Assembly (NCBI RefSeq): GCF_003595215.1
Contig: NZ_QYZP01000003.1
Coordinates: 517,957-581,956, forward strand
Length of the DNA stretch: 64,000 bases
Direction of reading: 5' to 3'
Source of the DNA: Nesterenkonia natronophila
GTDB taxonomy: Bacteria > Actinomycetota > Actinomycetes > Actinomycetales > Micrococcaceae
Position 1 is the stretch's first letter; every line of letters starts with the position of its first letter. A program made the translations under genes and the position numbers. Below are positions 1 through 8,731 of the stretch, one piece after another. The notes under the pieces are model-generated. The model was not told the origin of the DNA. It worked only from the letters and a program-made list of their open reading frames with translations, and searched no databases.

Positions 1-1038
1 GGTTGTGCGAGCAGGCAGGTCATCGGCATTGGCGCGACCGCGGCGTCGTACTATCCACACTGCTAAGCCCACGGCCCAGAGAACTACTGTGATGACGAAG
101 GATTCAATCAGTGCCAGTTCCTGCCCCCAGCGGTCCCAAGGGACTCCCGCAAGCCGAGCGAACAGCACCGCGAATCCAGCGCAGACCCCGTTACTCAGTG
201 CAACCGCGAGGCTCACAGCCGCTGCAGGAAGCGCTCGCGGTCCAACGACCCCCGGAAATCTTCCCGAAGGGTTCCAGCAGAGGGCCGCCAAGGCTGCAAT
301 CACCACAATCTGCAGCACCCCGACCAGCAGGAATAACCGACCCACCCCTAAACTTGCTTCCCCCCACCGCACGTAGACAACCAACACCACGGCAGCGAAA
401 GTCAGCAGAGTGATCAATCCATGCCAGCGGAGCAGTTTCTTGAGGCTGCGGTCATGGGCGAAGAATTGGGGACTGCTGAGATCCTCTCCGTGCGACCACC
501 GCGCCTGGCCATCGCGGGGACCGATGCCGTGGCCGAATTCCACCTGCTCAAAGCGCCGCCTGGTCACGTTAGCCACCGTCATCAGCAGAGTCGGGACTCC
601 CGCGGCCAGGGCGAAGCCCAATACGACGCCGAGAACTTGGGCGACCCCACCGATCCGGCCGATTGTCTGATAACCCAGGTAGTCAATACCGATTATGGCC
701 GTCCACAGCATAAAACTCGCAGTCAGGAGTCCGGCTGAGACATGGACTGCCCAGCGAGTGGCTCTGAGACGTAGACGGCCTGCCGAGAATTCACCGTGCG
801 CCCAGCCGGCCACGTTAATGAGGGTGAATGGGAGCAGCAGCACCCACAGCGGCTGCAGCGGAGAGTCGGTGGTCAACCGCCCCCAGTCGTAACCCTCTAC
901 GCGACGATCCCCAGCACGGGCAATGACCCTGGTGCGTCTGCCCTGCTGAATCACCACAGTGTCTTCTGGAGGTACGCCCAACATCGAAGCGCCGGGTGAC
1001 CCGCCCACCCCGTGAACTCTGAACTCACGAATGTCCAT
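1..1038 (-). CDS. Integral membrane protein with N-terminal HGVGG motif, partial
   Basis: Reading the minus strand from the ATG at 1038 gives 346 uninterrupted codons that run off the left edge, so the C-terminus is missing. The N-terminus carries a strand-like segment with HGVGGSPG at about residues 9-16, resembling the nucleotide- or oxyanion-turn region of alpha/beta-hydrolase-like proteins, and then EGYDWG at about 52-57. Several hydrophobic segments follow (around residues 65-85, 100-125, 130-155 and in the second half). I recall a family of large uncharacterised actinobacterial membrane proteins with the same start (RVHG-SG/GG-P). Function is unknown. The plus-strand ORFs of this stretch are shadows of this gene. 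Confidence 0.75.
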   Translation of the reverse strand, partial: MDIREFRVHGVGGSPGASMLGVPPEDTVVIQQGRRTRVIARAGDRRVEGYDWGRLTTDSPLQPLWVLLLPFTLINVAGWAHGEFSAGRLRLRATRWAVHVSAGLLTASFMLWTAIIGIDYLGYQTIGRIGGVAQVLGVVLGFALAAGVPTLLMTVANVTRRRFEQVEFGHGIGPRDGQARWSHGEDLSSPQFFAHDRSLKKLLRWHGLITLLTFAAVVLVVYVRWGEASLGVGRLFLLVGVLQIVVIAALAALCWNPSGRFPGVVGPRALPAAAVSLAVALSNGVCAGFAVLFARLAGVPWDRWGQELALIESFVITVVLWAVGLAVWIVRRRGRANADDLPARTT

Positions 1039-1049
1039 GTACGGAGTGT

Positions 1050-1631
1050 CTAGACAGTGGTCACATCAGGGATGTTCTGAAGAAAGGTCTCTACAGTGGG
1101 ATTCTCACACGTGCGATTCCACGGCAGAAGGCTCAACGCCCTGGCCATGGCGCAGGTGTTCGTAGCGGCGGCGAAGATCAGTCCGCTCCCCACACCAGCG
1201 GACACATACGCAAGTCTCGGATGAATGAGCTTGGCTCCGATGAGCCCTCCCACCACCAGCGTCCCGGCAACCATGCGGACCTGACGTTCCATGGCCCAGC
1301 GCTGCTCGTCACGGAGTGCCTCGCCGCCGCAGTTCTGATACCCGATAATGCCACCAGCTAACACTGAGGTGTGTTGTGAACCGGCAGCGCCCAGCGTCTC
1401 GGCGGCTTCCCTGGAGCGGGCGCCAGAGTGGCAGATCAGGACCGTCTCTGCAGGCAACTGTTCGGCAAGTTTCTTAGGGTTTCGACGCAGCTGGTCCAGC
1501 GGGAGGTTCCGAGAACCTTCAATGCGGATGCTCTCAAACTCGGCTGGAGTCCGGACATCCACTAGAAACGGAGGCTTACCGTCGGTTTTCTTGTCGCTCA
1601 GATCTTCAGGAGCGTACAAAGCGATAGTCAT
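1050..1631 (-). CDS. Rhodanese domain protein with C-terminal DUF2892-type membrane domain
   Basis: The product (193 aa) is a YgaP-like protein. An N-terminal rhodanese domain (about residues 5-105) has the entry motif VDVRTPAEF and the active-site loop CHSGAR, whose cysteine would carry the persulfide. A C-terminal domain with two hydrophobic segments (about 125-170) resembles DUF2892 and would anchor it in the membrane. Such proteins move sulfane sulfur or respond to reactive sulfur species; the substrate here is not known. The ATG at 1631 is used because the only longer start is a TTG at 1649 that adds six unconserved residues. It lies between two unrelated membrane protein genes on the same strand. 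Confidence 0.85.
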   Translation of the reverse strand: MTIALYAPEDLSDKKTDGKPPFLVDVRTPAEFESIRIEGSRNLPLDQLRRNPKKLAEQLPAETVLICHSGARSREAAETLGAAGSQHTSVLAGGIIGYQNCGGEALRDEQRWAMERQVRMVAGTLVVGGLIGAKLIHPRLAYVSAGVGSGLIFAAATNTCAMARALSLLPWNRTCENPTVETFLQNIPDVTTV

Positions 1632-1692
1632 ATAAAGCTCAACCTTCAACGATGATCGGGGGAATCATGGGGCGGGTGCTGGATGTGGGTGG

Positions 1693-2226
1693 TTAGGTGG
1701 GCTCGGCGTTGCCGGTGTAAGGCAGGATGCTGGAGGAGTCGCCTATGACGTCATCCCCGATGACCTCCAGGCTTCCGTCCTGTTCCAGAATGATCGCTGA
1801 GACATCCTCGAGCGAGCCCTTGCTGGATGAGCGCACGGCTGTGTGGACATCATCTTCGACCAATTGGTGCTTGCGCATCGCTTTGCGTTGAAAATTGCCT
1901 TGGTAGTAGATGAGCACCGGTGGGGAATCGACGAGCCGGCGCAGCCGGGGTGAGCGTCCCCGCAGCCACGCGAGAACCCACTGCAGGAGGACCAGGAGGA
2001 CCAAGGCGAAGACGGTCTGCGCCAGGGGCACGTCCACTGCGGTGACTGTGCGGCCAAATGCTGATCCGATGGTAATAGCGATGATCAGGTCAAGCGGTGT
2101 CATTGAAGCCATGGTGCGCGCCCCAGAGATGCGCAGCAGCACTAATAGGGTCAGATAACCGGCCACCAAGGTGACCAGCGTGTGAACGATCGGATCCCAA
2201 CCGTCCCAGTACTGTGAAATATCCAT
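1693..2226 (-). CDS. YetF-like DUF421 membrane protein
   Basis: The product is 177 aa. Two or three N-terminal membrane helices (about residues 12-90) are followed by a small soluble domain. The segment LLRISGARTMASMTPLDLI near residue 31 is the hallmark of the DUF421/YetF/YcaP family, and PPVLIYYQGNFQRKAMRK near 100 is typical of its soluble half. Members are membrane proteins of unclear role, some linked to spore germination or stress. Length is slightly shorter than the usual 200-230 aa family members, consistent with a compact actinobacterial version. The ATG start has AGGGT about ten bases upstream. Confidence 0.85.
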   Translation of the reverse strand: MDISQYWDGWDPIVHTLVTLVAGYLTLLVLLRISGARTMASMTPLDLIIAITIGSAFGRTVTAVDVPLAQTVFALVLLVLLQWVLAWLRGRSPRLRRLVDSPPVLIYYQGNFQRKAMRKHQLVEDDVHTAVRSSSKGSLEDVSAIILEQDGSLEVIGDDVIGDSSSILPYTGNAEPT

Positions 2227-2279
2227 GGGTGGACCCTGTCAGGTCTCGTGTGTGATGTCCATATCAGGCCTGGCAGGGC

Positions 2280-3263
2280 TTATCTAAGAAGCGTCATAAC
2301 TCGCGTGCTGCGGGGCAGCACATACAACCACGGCGTCCACGGCCGTGCCCACACAATGGCTAACGTCAGGCTCAGCGCCAGTACCGTAATCGCAGTGACG
2401 TACACCCCAGCCGGTAGCTCTGCACCTGAAAGCACCGTATCTCTCAGAAAGATCACTACGGGGAAGTGCGCCACATAGACCACAATCGAGTTCCGGCCCG
2501 TCCAGCTGAACAGGCGAACCACCCCTGAGCGAGGAGTCCGCGGGGCCAGCCACACCACCACCGCAATCCCCAATACGGCGAGAACACCCAAAGCAGGTGT
2601 GCGGAGGTTCGCGCTCGCCCCGTTCACGCCTATGACTGATACTCCGGCGAGCAGCACAAGAAGCAGTGCGACGACCCACCAGGGCGCGGTGATCCAAGAA
2701 GTAAGACGCTCCTGAGCCCATGCGCCGAGAAAAAAGAAGGAGCCATACCACAGGATATTGCCCAGTAACCCGAGAATCGGCTCGCTGAGCACTGAGGCCG
2801 TCATCATCAGGACGAAGACCCCAAAGAAGACCCAGTCGCATCTCTTAGGATCCCGAACCATCAGCGGCCTAAACACGGCAGCGAAGAAGTAACAAGCAAG
2901 GAGCGCCATGAGGAACCACAGGTAGTCACCCGTCACCACGAAGTCACCCATATCGTCTGGCCAGCCGACCCCGCCGCGCACCAAGAAGCCGTAGAGCACC
3001 AGCCACACCGCGAGCGGCCACCCCACGGCCGCTACTTTGCCCCAGAGATAAAGAGTGAGCGGCTTGAGCAGCGAGCGGGCCAACAGAATGCCAGATAGAA
3101 ACATCAATAGCGGCATGCGGAATGGCGCGAGGAATCGGTTGGCCTCGTCCCACCAATGCACAGTTGCTCCTCCGTGCTGGGCGGCGTGCAGCACCACCAC
3201 AAGAACAACTGCCAGGCCGCGGAGAAAGTCCATCCAGTGCATCCGAGAGGCTCCAGAAGTCAC
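2280..3263 (-). CDS. Acyltransferase 3 family membrane protein
   Basis: The product (327 aa) has about ten hydrophobic segments and the family signature at the N-terminus: MDFLRGLAVVLVVVLHA, in which the RG and the downstream histidine are the conserved features of acyltransferase 3 (OafA/OpgC-like) proteins. Such enzymes transfer acetyl or other acyl groups to cell-envelope sugars or lipids in the membrane. The acceptor here cannot be inferred because no glycan cluster is adjacent. The longest start is a GTG at 3263; an ATG at 3242 with GGAG eight bases upstream is an equally good alternative and would shorten the protein by seven residues. Confidence 0.85.
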   Translation of the reverse strand: MTSGASRMHWMDFLRGLAVVLVVVLHAAQHGGATVHWWDEANRFLAPFRMPLLMFLSGILLARSLLKPLTLYLWGKVAAVGWPLAVWLVLYGFLVRGGVGWPDDMGDFVVTGDYLWFLMALLACYFFAAVFRPLMVRDPKRCDWVFFGVFVLMMTASVLSEPILGLLGNILWYGSFFFLGAWAQERLTSWITAPWWVVALLLVLLAGVSVIGVNGASANLRTPALGVLAVLGIAVVVWLAPRTPRSGVVRLFSWTGRNSIVVYVAHFPVVIFLRDTVLSGAELPAGVYVTAITVLALSLTLAIVWARPWTPWLYVLPRSTRVMTLLR

Positions 3264-3294
3264 AGCTCTCCGGCCATCTTCGGGGGCATCAGTG

Positions 3295-4920
3295 TCACTT
3301 CTGCGGTTGGGCTGAATACTGCAGCTGTTCGGCGATTCCGCGCATTGGCTCCAGAGTGAGGTCGGGGTATTGACGTTTCACGCTGCGCAGCTTCCATGAA
3401 TTGGGGAACAACCCCAACAGCGTCCCGTCCTCTCGAGCGACGACTTCACAGTCACGGTGACCGGTGAGAACTTCCCCAGCCTCCTGGTCAATCTGGCAGG
3501 CAAAACTGTAGTCGAGCACGTCGAGGTGGAGCGGAGCGTTGAATTCACCCCGCATTCGCTCCACGACGACATCAAACTGCATGGGACCCACGGCTCCGAG
3601 CACGGGATGTTGTGCACCACGACGTTCTGAATGGAGGACCTGAACTATTCCTTCCTCCCCAAGCTGGTGAATGCCGCGGCGGAACTGCTTGTGCTTCCCG
3701 GCATCCGCGCACCGCGCCTCACGAAAGTACTCTGGTGCGAAGTGCGGCAGCCGTGGATAGACGACTGTTCTTTGCCCGCCGTAGAGCGTATCGCCGGGTC
3801 GCAACGCGGCCGCGTTCACCAGGCCCACCACATCACCGGGCCATGCGGTGTCGACGGTCTCACGCTCGCGCCCGAAGGCCTTCTGCGCGTACTTAGTGGC
3901 GAAAGGCTTTCCCGTCTGCGCGTGGGTGGCCACCATGCCACGCTCGAAGACACCCGAGCATACGCGCGCAAACGCAATCCGGTCCCGGTGGGCCGGGTCC
4001 ATCCCTGTTTGAATCTTGAACACATAGGCCGAGAAGTCTTCATCCACGGGGTGCTTACGGCTATCGGTATCAGCGCGGGCTCCAGGAGGCGGAGCTTCTT
4101 CAGCCACGAACGCGAGCAGCGCTTCGATGCCTATGTTCTGAACTGCCGAGCCGAAGAACATTGGCGTAGCTTCCTGAGCAAGGAAAGCACGGCGGTCATA
4201 TGAGCCCGCATCGCTTTCGAGCAGGCAAGCCTCTTCCTTGGCCGTTGCCCATGCATCTGAGTATTCGGCCTGCGCCTGCGCGTCACTCAGCTGGTCCGCG
4301 ACCACTTTCTTGGTTCCACCGGGGGTACGTCGAAAGCGCTGCATTGTCTGGTGTTGGGGGTCCAAGAGGCCATGAAAGAAACCCGCTTCGCCCACCGGCC
4401 AAGTCTTGGGCATCGACCGCATACCGGTCCGCTCTGCTATTTCATCGACAAGAGCCAACGCCTCCTTGCCGGGCCGATCCCACTTGTTGATGACTGTGAT
4501 GACAGGCAGTCCCCGCTCCCGGCAGACGTCGAAAAGTTTCATGGTTTGAGTCTCCAAACCTTTCGAGGCATCAACCAGCATGATGGCAGCATCCACTGCC
4601 GTGAGGACGCGGAAGGTGTCCTCAGAGAAATCCGCGTGGCCTGGGGTGTCCACGAGATTGATCAGTGCCTCGTCATACGGAAACTGGATCACCGTCGAGT
4701 TCACCGAGATCCCGCGGGCGCGCTCCATGTCCATCCAGTCAGAGACCGTGCTCCTACGTCCGGCTTTTCCGTGCACAGCCCCCGCTTCGCCGATGGCACT
4801 GGCATGCAGCAACAGCGCCTCGGTCAAGGTCGACTTGCCCGCATCCGGATGTGAGATGACGGCAATACTGCGCCGTTTGTGCGCCTGCTCTCTCACCTGG
4901 GCGCTGCTCTCATTTGCCAC
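3295..4920 (-). CDS. prfC: Peptide chain release factor 3
   Basis: This is a 541-aa translational GTPase of the RF3 class, which recycles RF1/RF2 from the ribosome after termination. The G1 loop SHPDAGKSTL (about residue 23), ARGISVNST in switch I, the G3 motif DTPGHADFSEDT and the G4 motif NKWD are all present, and the C-terminal part matches the domain II/III layout of RF3. Length is normal for the family. The GTG start is preceded by TACAGT (4928-4933) with seven bases between, a leaderless layout, so no Shine-Dalgarno sequence is expected. No translation-related genes adjoin it. Confidence 0.95.
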   Translation of the reverse strand: MANESSAQVREQAHKRRSIAVISHPDAGKSTLTEALLLHASAIGEAGAVHGKAGRRSTVSDWMDMERARGISVNSTVIQFPYDEALINLVDTPGHADFSEDTFRVLTAVDAAIMLVDASKGLETQTMKLFDVCRERGLPVITVINKWDRPGKEALALVDEIAERTGMRSMPKTWPVGEAGFFHGLLDPQHQTMQRFRRTPGGTKKVVADQLSDAQAQAEYSDAWATAKEEACLLESDAGSYDRRAFLAQEATPMFFGSAVQNIGIEALLAFVAEEAPPPGARADTDSRKHPVDEDFSAYVFKIQTGMDPAHRDRIAFARVCSGVFERGMVATHAQTGKPFATKYAQKAFGRERETVDTAWPGDVVGLVNAAALRPGDTLYGGQRTVVYPRLPHFAPEYFREARCADAGKHKQFRRGIHQLGEEGIVQVLHSERRGAQHPVLGAVGPMQFDVVVERMRGEFNAPLHLDVLDYSFACQIDQEAGEVLTGHRDCEVVAREDGTLLGLFPNSWKLRSVKRQYPDLTLEPMRGIAEQLQYSAQPQK

Positions 4921-5031
4921 AGCTACGACTGTACCCTCACGTCGAGCTGCTTGAGCTCGAGCACATGATCGCCAGGAGCTCCAGTTATGGCCTCCCTGCC
5001 GGAAATGCTGAGCTCAGAGGCGACTGTCACT

Positions 5032-5769
5032 TCAGTCTTCGCTCTGGTCTTCTTCCTCGTCGTCCTCGTCACTTCGAGGTCGACGCACCAGCAGGTACGT
5101 GGCTCCGAAGAGCAGCAGACCGGCGCCGGTCGCCGTCGGAACAGCCCACTCCTCGCCCACAAGGTCGTCGAGGAACGATCGAACTGGTGACTCCTCGTCC
5201 ACCAACGCGACCACGACGAACGCGGAGACCACCAGGGTGGCCAACAGCGTACCGAGATGCCGCCACCAGCGTGAGGAGCTCGTCTTCTGCAGCGAATGTC
5301 CCGCTTTGGCCACCTGCTTGGCGCGCAGCACGCGCAGCGCTCCGACGCTGCGCAGCAGCCGCAGGATCTGCATCGGCCCGATGCTGAAGACCACTCCCAC
5401 AATGACGAGGATCGTGAGCCCGACCAGCCACCAGTTGCGGCGCAGCCAATCGACCTTCTTAGGTGAGACGAGAAAGAGCACCACAGTCTCGAACACTAGA
5501 ACGACGCTGGTGGCCCAGAGGCCTATATGGCCGATCATTTCGAAAGGTTCGTCCAACAGAGTGAGGAAGACCGCGGGAACTGAGACGATCGCCGCAATCA
5601 TCACCGGCCAGGCCAGCCAGCGCTCCCACCGCTCTTCTATTTTGCGAGTGCGCTCTTCAGACAACCTCCCTCTCGCCGTATCAGCGAGCTCCCGCGCTGC
5701 GGCGGATGCGCGCGCCGTAGGATTCTGCTGCTGGCGCTCGTCGCTATGGTGGAAGGGGCGGGAGTTCAT
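5032..5769 (-). CDS. Voltage-sensor-like ion transport membrane protein lacking a K+ filter
   Basis: The product (245 aa) begins with a soluble, helix-rich N-terminus (residues 1-50), then hydrophobic segments at about 53-72, 82-101 and 113-131 and an S4-like arginine ladder (LRLLRSVGALRVLRAK, about 137-151). Two more hydrophobic segments at about 171-190 and 211-228 flank a short acidic loop, in the places where S5, pore loop and S6 would sit in a voltage-gated channel. The K+ selectivity sequence TVGYG is absent. The C-terminal tail is strongly acidic (about residues 233-245). It belongs to the ion-transport superfamily by architecture; whether it conducts ions is open. Confidence 0.7.
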   Translation of the reverse strand: MNSRPFHHSDERQQQNPTARASAAARELADTARGRLSEERTRKIEERWERWLAWPVMIAAIVSVPAVFLTLLDEPFEMIGHIGLWATSVVLVFETVVLFLVSPKKVDWLRRNWWLVGLTILVIVGVVFSIGPMQILRLLRSVGALRVLRAKQVAKAGHSLQKTSSSRWWRHLGTLLATLVVSAFVVVALVDEESPVRSFLDDLVGEEWAVPTATGAGLLLFGATYLLVRRPRSDEDDEEEDQSED

Positions 5770-5869
5770 GCTCTTAGGTTAACGGCCCGCACACTGGCTG
5801 CTCTGGCACCCCGCACACAAGAAAAAGTGCCAACCCACCGAAATAACGATGTCCTGACACTTTGTACGG

Positions 5870-5942
<73 letters not shown>

Positions 5943-6003
5943 GGGGTTCCTCGCGACGTCGTCGCGCTGACCGATCCAGATTACCAGGAAGTGCCCATGC
6001 CAC

Positions 6004-6318
6004 CTAGCCGGTGGTGAAGACTGTGTAACTCCACAGCTCGCTCGACATCCCCACCGGCTTCTTGGGGGCTCCACCCTCGCCGTGCCCGTGGGACTCACCG
6101 AAACTCTGTGATTTCCGCCAGTCTTCGAAAGCTTCCTCCGAGTCCCACCGCGTAAGCACCAGCCAGGAGGTGCGCCCATCGGTGGGCTGCAGCAGCTCGA
6201 ACCCTTGGAAGCCTGGGGTCCCCTCCATAGAGTCCCGACGGGCGGCAAAGCGCTCCCCCAGCTGGTCGCCGGAGTCTTCGGGAACGGTGATGGCGTTGAT
6301 CTTGATGACACTGCTCAT
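6004..6318 (-). CDS. Antibiotic biosynthesis monooxygenase family; MhuD-like haem-degrading monooxygenase
   Basis: The product is 104 aa, a single ABM-fold domain. The start VIKINAITVPEDSG and the stretch GFQGFELLQPTDG...WLVLTRWDSEEAFEDW follow the order of Mycobacterium MhuD (IsdG type), which opens haem to release iron; a His-containing segment (ESHGHGEG, about residues 77-84) sits where MhuD has its haem-ligating histidine. That assignment is inference from remembered family sequence. The ATG at 6318 is chosen because the extra 18 residues of the longer reading frame are Arg-rich and not family-like. No haem-uptake genes lie next to it. Confidence 0.8.
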   Translation of the reverse strand: MSSVIKINAITVPEDSGDQLGERFAARRDSMEGTPGFQGFELLQPTDGRTSWLVLTRWDSEEAFEDWRKSQSFGESHGHGEGGAPKKPVGMSSELWSYTVFTTG

Positions 6319-6383
6319 GGACCTATTCTGGCACCGCCTCCGAGTCATAGACGAAACTGGACTCCCTACCACCAGGAACCTGG

Positions 6384-7454
6384 TCAGAATAGCGCCGGCT
6401 GAGCGGGGCCTGATGGAATGTCCAGAGGCAACAGCTGAGATTCTTGGTCAGGGATCGACTCCTCAGGTGACGAGCGCTCGCGCCAGGTGGCCTCGACCCG
6501 ATCCAAGAATCCGTGGCGTTGTCGTGCCGCAGCAGCTTGCTGGGCCAACCACTTCTTGTAGTCCCTGGAGGCGTAGGTGGTGAAGCCCCCGCGTGGCCCT
6601 CGGTAGAGCTCCTGATAGCGCGGAACGAGCGCCGGATACTCCTGCTGCAACCATTGCATAAACCACTCTCGTGCCCCCGGGCGCAGGTGCAGCGCTCCCG
6701 TAGTGACCCAACCGGCGCCCACCCCAGCCAATTCCCCGTGAAGCTGGTCGAGGTGCTCGGCGGAGTCGGTCAGCCACGGCAGGATCGGCATGGCCAGCAC
6801 GTTGCACTCCAGTCCTGCGTCAGTGATTGCCCTAACCAAGTTGAGCCTGGCTCTCGGATCGGGGGTTCCTGGCTCCACCTTCTGCTGCAGGTTGGTGTCC
6901 ATGATGGCCAGTGAGACGGCCACAGAGACGGGGACTCTTTGGGCAGCTTCCTGCAGCAGAGGGAGGTCTCGCTTCAGCATTGGGCCCTTGGTAAGGATCG
7001 AAAACGGCGTACCAGACTCGGCCAGCGCTCTGATGATTCCGGGCATCAACCGGTAACGCCCTTCGGCCCGCTGGTACGGATCTGTGTTGGTGCCCAGGGC
7101 GACATGTTCCCGCCGCCAACTGGGTTTTGCCAATTCAGCTCGCAGCACCTCAGCCACATTGGTCTTCATCACGATCTGAGTGTCGAAGTCACGCCCGGAG
7201 TCCATCTCCAAGTACTCGTGCGTCTTCCTAGCGAAGCAGTATCGGCACTTGTGCAGGCATCCACGCGTGGGGTTCACTGTCCAACCGAAAGGCATGTTCG
7301 ACGCCTGCGGCACCTTGTTCAGTGCGGTCTTCGCCGCGACCTCATGGAAGGTGACACCCTCAAACTCGGGGGTCTGCACTGTCCGTACCAGGTTCTGAAG
7401 TGGAAGCAGCGCGGGAGCCGAGGGCCCATCGATCTTCTGACTATCCCACCGCAT
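6384..7454 (-). CDS. Rv2578c-family radical SAM protein
   Basis: The product (356 aa from the ATG at 7454) has the radical SAM cluster motif CxxxCxxC as CLHKCRYC at about residue 67, followed by FARKTHEY, ALGTNTDPYQRAEGRY and SILTKGPMLKRDLPLL. These are signatures of the actinobacterial Rv2578c family, related to the SplB photoproduct-lyase group; the substrate of the family is not established. The frame is open to an ATG at 7496 with a GGACGG upstream, but family members begin at MRW-Q, which is the downstream ATG here. It diverges from the CorA-type gene. Confidence 0.85.
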   Translation of the reverse strand: MRWDSQKIDGPSAPALLPLQNLVRTVQTPEFEGVTFHEVAAKTALNKVPQASNMPFGWTVNPTRGCLHKCRYCFARKTHEYLEMDSGRDFDTQIVMKTNVAEVLRAELAKPSWRREHVALGTNTDPYQRAEGRYRLMPGIIRALAESGTPFSILTKGPMLKRDLPLLQEAAQRVPVSVAVSLAIMDTNLQQKVEPGTPDPRARLNLVRAITDAGLECNVLAMPILPWLTDSAEHLDQLHGELAGVGAGWVTTGALHLRPGAREWFMQWLQQEYPALVPRYQELYRGPRGGFTTYASRDYKKWLAQQAAAARQRHGFLDRVEATWRERSSPEESIPDQESQLLPLDIPSGPAQPALF

Positions 7455-7628
7455 CACACTATTCGAACACATATTCGATTCATCTTCAATAGTCATCGTT
7501 CACCGTCCAACACCTCAGGCACAGCGGTGCCAACGCCACAAACTCGCAGAGGTGCATCTCACCAGTTATGGTTTGCTGCAGGCAGCCGTTACAGAACATT
7601 CGCCGTTCGACGATCAGTGAGGCCCCCG

Positions 7629-8642
7629 ATGAGCATCACCCAACAATTGCTCGGGCCAGGGTGCGATTCCAGTGCAAGTGCCTCTCTGAAACTCGCCGAG
7701 GGTAGGCCTCCGGCGGGGACCGTGCTCTGGGTCGACCTTACGAACGAGGACCTACCTCAGTTCGACGCGACTGCTCAAGCCCTGGAGCTCAGAGAAGAAG
7801 AGCTCAGCTTCCTCACAGGCAGTCACGTGGCGATGTCGACCCCCGCCAAGGATTCCATCACCACCGTGGCCCACTGCGTCACGATCAACGGGGAAGGACA
7901 ACTGACTTTCGATGAGTTGCGCCTCCTGACAACACAAGGCCTCCTTATCTCTGTCCGCGTCCGGGACAAGAGCCCAGAGCATCCACTGGATATTGCCGAA
8001 GCCCTGCCTATCTCAGATCGGGAACTCAGCTCGGTAGATGCACTTGCGGGGCTACTCAGTGCTTTGCTGAGCAACTACCCCTTAGCCGCGGACACGCTCG
8101 AATCAGCCATCGAAGAGATGGAGGACTTGTTAGTTCTGCAGACCGATCTAGATTCCCTCTTAGCCCATCGGCTCTACCAACTGTTGCAGACGGCTCATAG
8201 ATTTGAGTGGGCTCTGAGACCATTGGAATCACTAGCTTCCGAGATCGTGGGCACTCCCGGTGGGCCTGCGAGCCTGGTACCCGCCCTGCCGCTTTGGCCC
8301 GACTTAGCTCGGCGAATCAAACGACTGCGTTACAGAGCGGAGTTGCTTCGGTCTCACCTGCAGAACACCGTGACGCTGTATTCCACGATGCTCACGCTGG
8401 AACAGAACGATGCGACACGGCGAATCGCTGATGCCTCTTATGCGCAGGGTGAGCAGAGCAAGAAGATCTCTGCCTGGGCTGCAATCATCTTCGCCCCTAC
8501 GGTCATTGCCTCAATGTATGGCATGAATTTTCGTCATATGCCAGAGCTGGAGTGGATCGCCGGCTACCCCTTGGCTGTGGCACTGATGCTCATTGTCAGC
8601 CTGACCCTGTGGCTGATCTTCCGAGCAAGACGCTGGCTGTGA
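7629..8642 (+). CDS. CorA-family divalent cation transporter
   Basis: The product (337 aa) shows the CorA architecture: a soluble N-terminal domain (about 1-240), a long helix rich in charged residues, and two C-terminal membrane helices (about 275-295 and 307-328). The first helix ends in YGMNF, the GMN motif that forms the selectivity filter of Mg2+/Co2+ channels of this family. The loop after it is MPELEW. The protein is probably an Mg2+ or other divalent metal channel in the cytoplasmic membrane. The longer reading frame upstream overlaps the divergent radical SAM gene and is not coding; the ATG at 7629 has GTGAGG at a suitable distance. Confidence 0.88.
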   Translation: MSITQQLLGPGCDSSASASLKLAEGRPPAGTVLWVDLTNEDLPQFDATAQALELREEELSFLTGSHVAMSTPAKDSITTVAHCVTINGEGQLTFDELRLLTTQGLLISVRVRDKSPEHPLDIAEALPISDRELSSVDALAGLLSALLSNYPLAADTLESAIEEMEDLLVLQTDLDSLLAHRLYQLLQTAHRFEWALRPLESLASEIVGTPGGPASLVPALPLWPDLARRIKRLRYRAELLRSHLQNTVTLYSTMLTLEQNDATRRIADASYAQGEQSKKISAWAAIIFAPTVIASMYGMNFRHMPELEWIAGYPLAVALMLIVSLTLWLIFRARRWL

Positions 8643-8731
8643 AGCGCCTCGACCCCCCCCCTAGTGTTCACAACTGAGTGACCATGGGAACCGAGGGCCC
8701 CTGTGCGTTCAGATCCGAGGGGGTCTTCAAG

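Noticed and set aside
8651..8661. Run of nine C bases
   Set aside because: It lies between convergent genes and outside any frame, so no phase variation can be argued.
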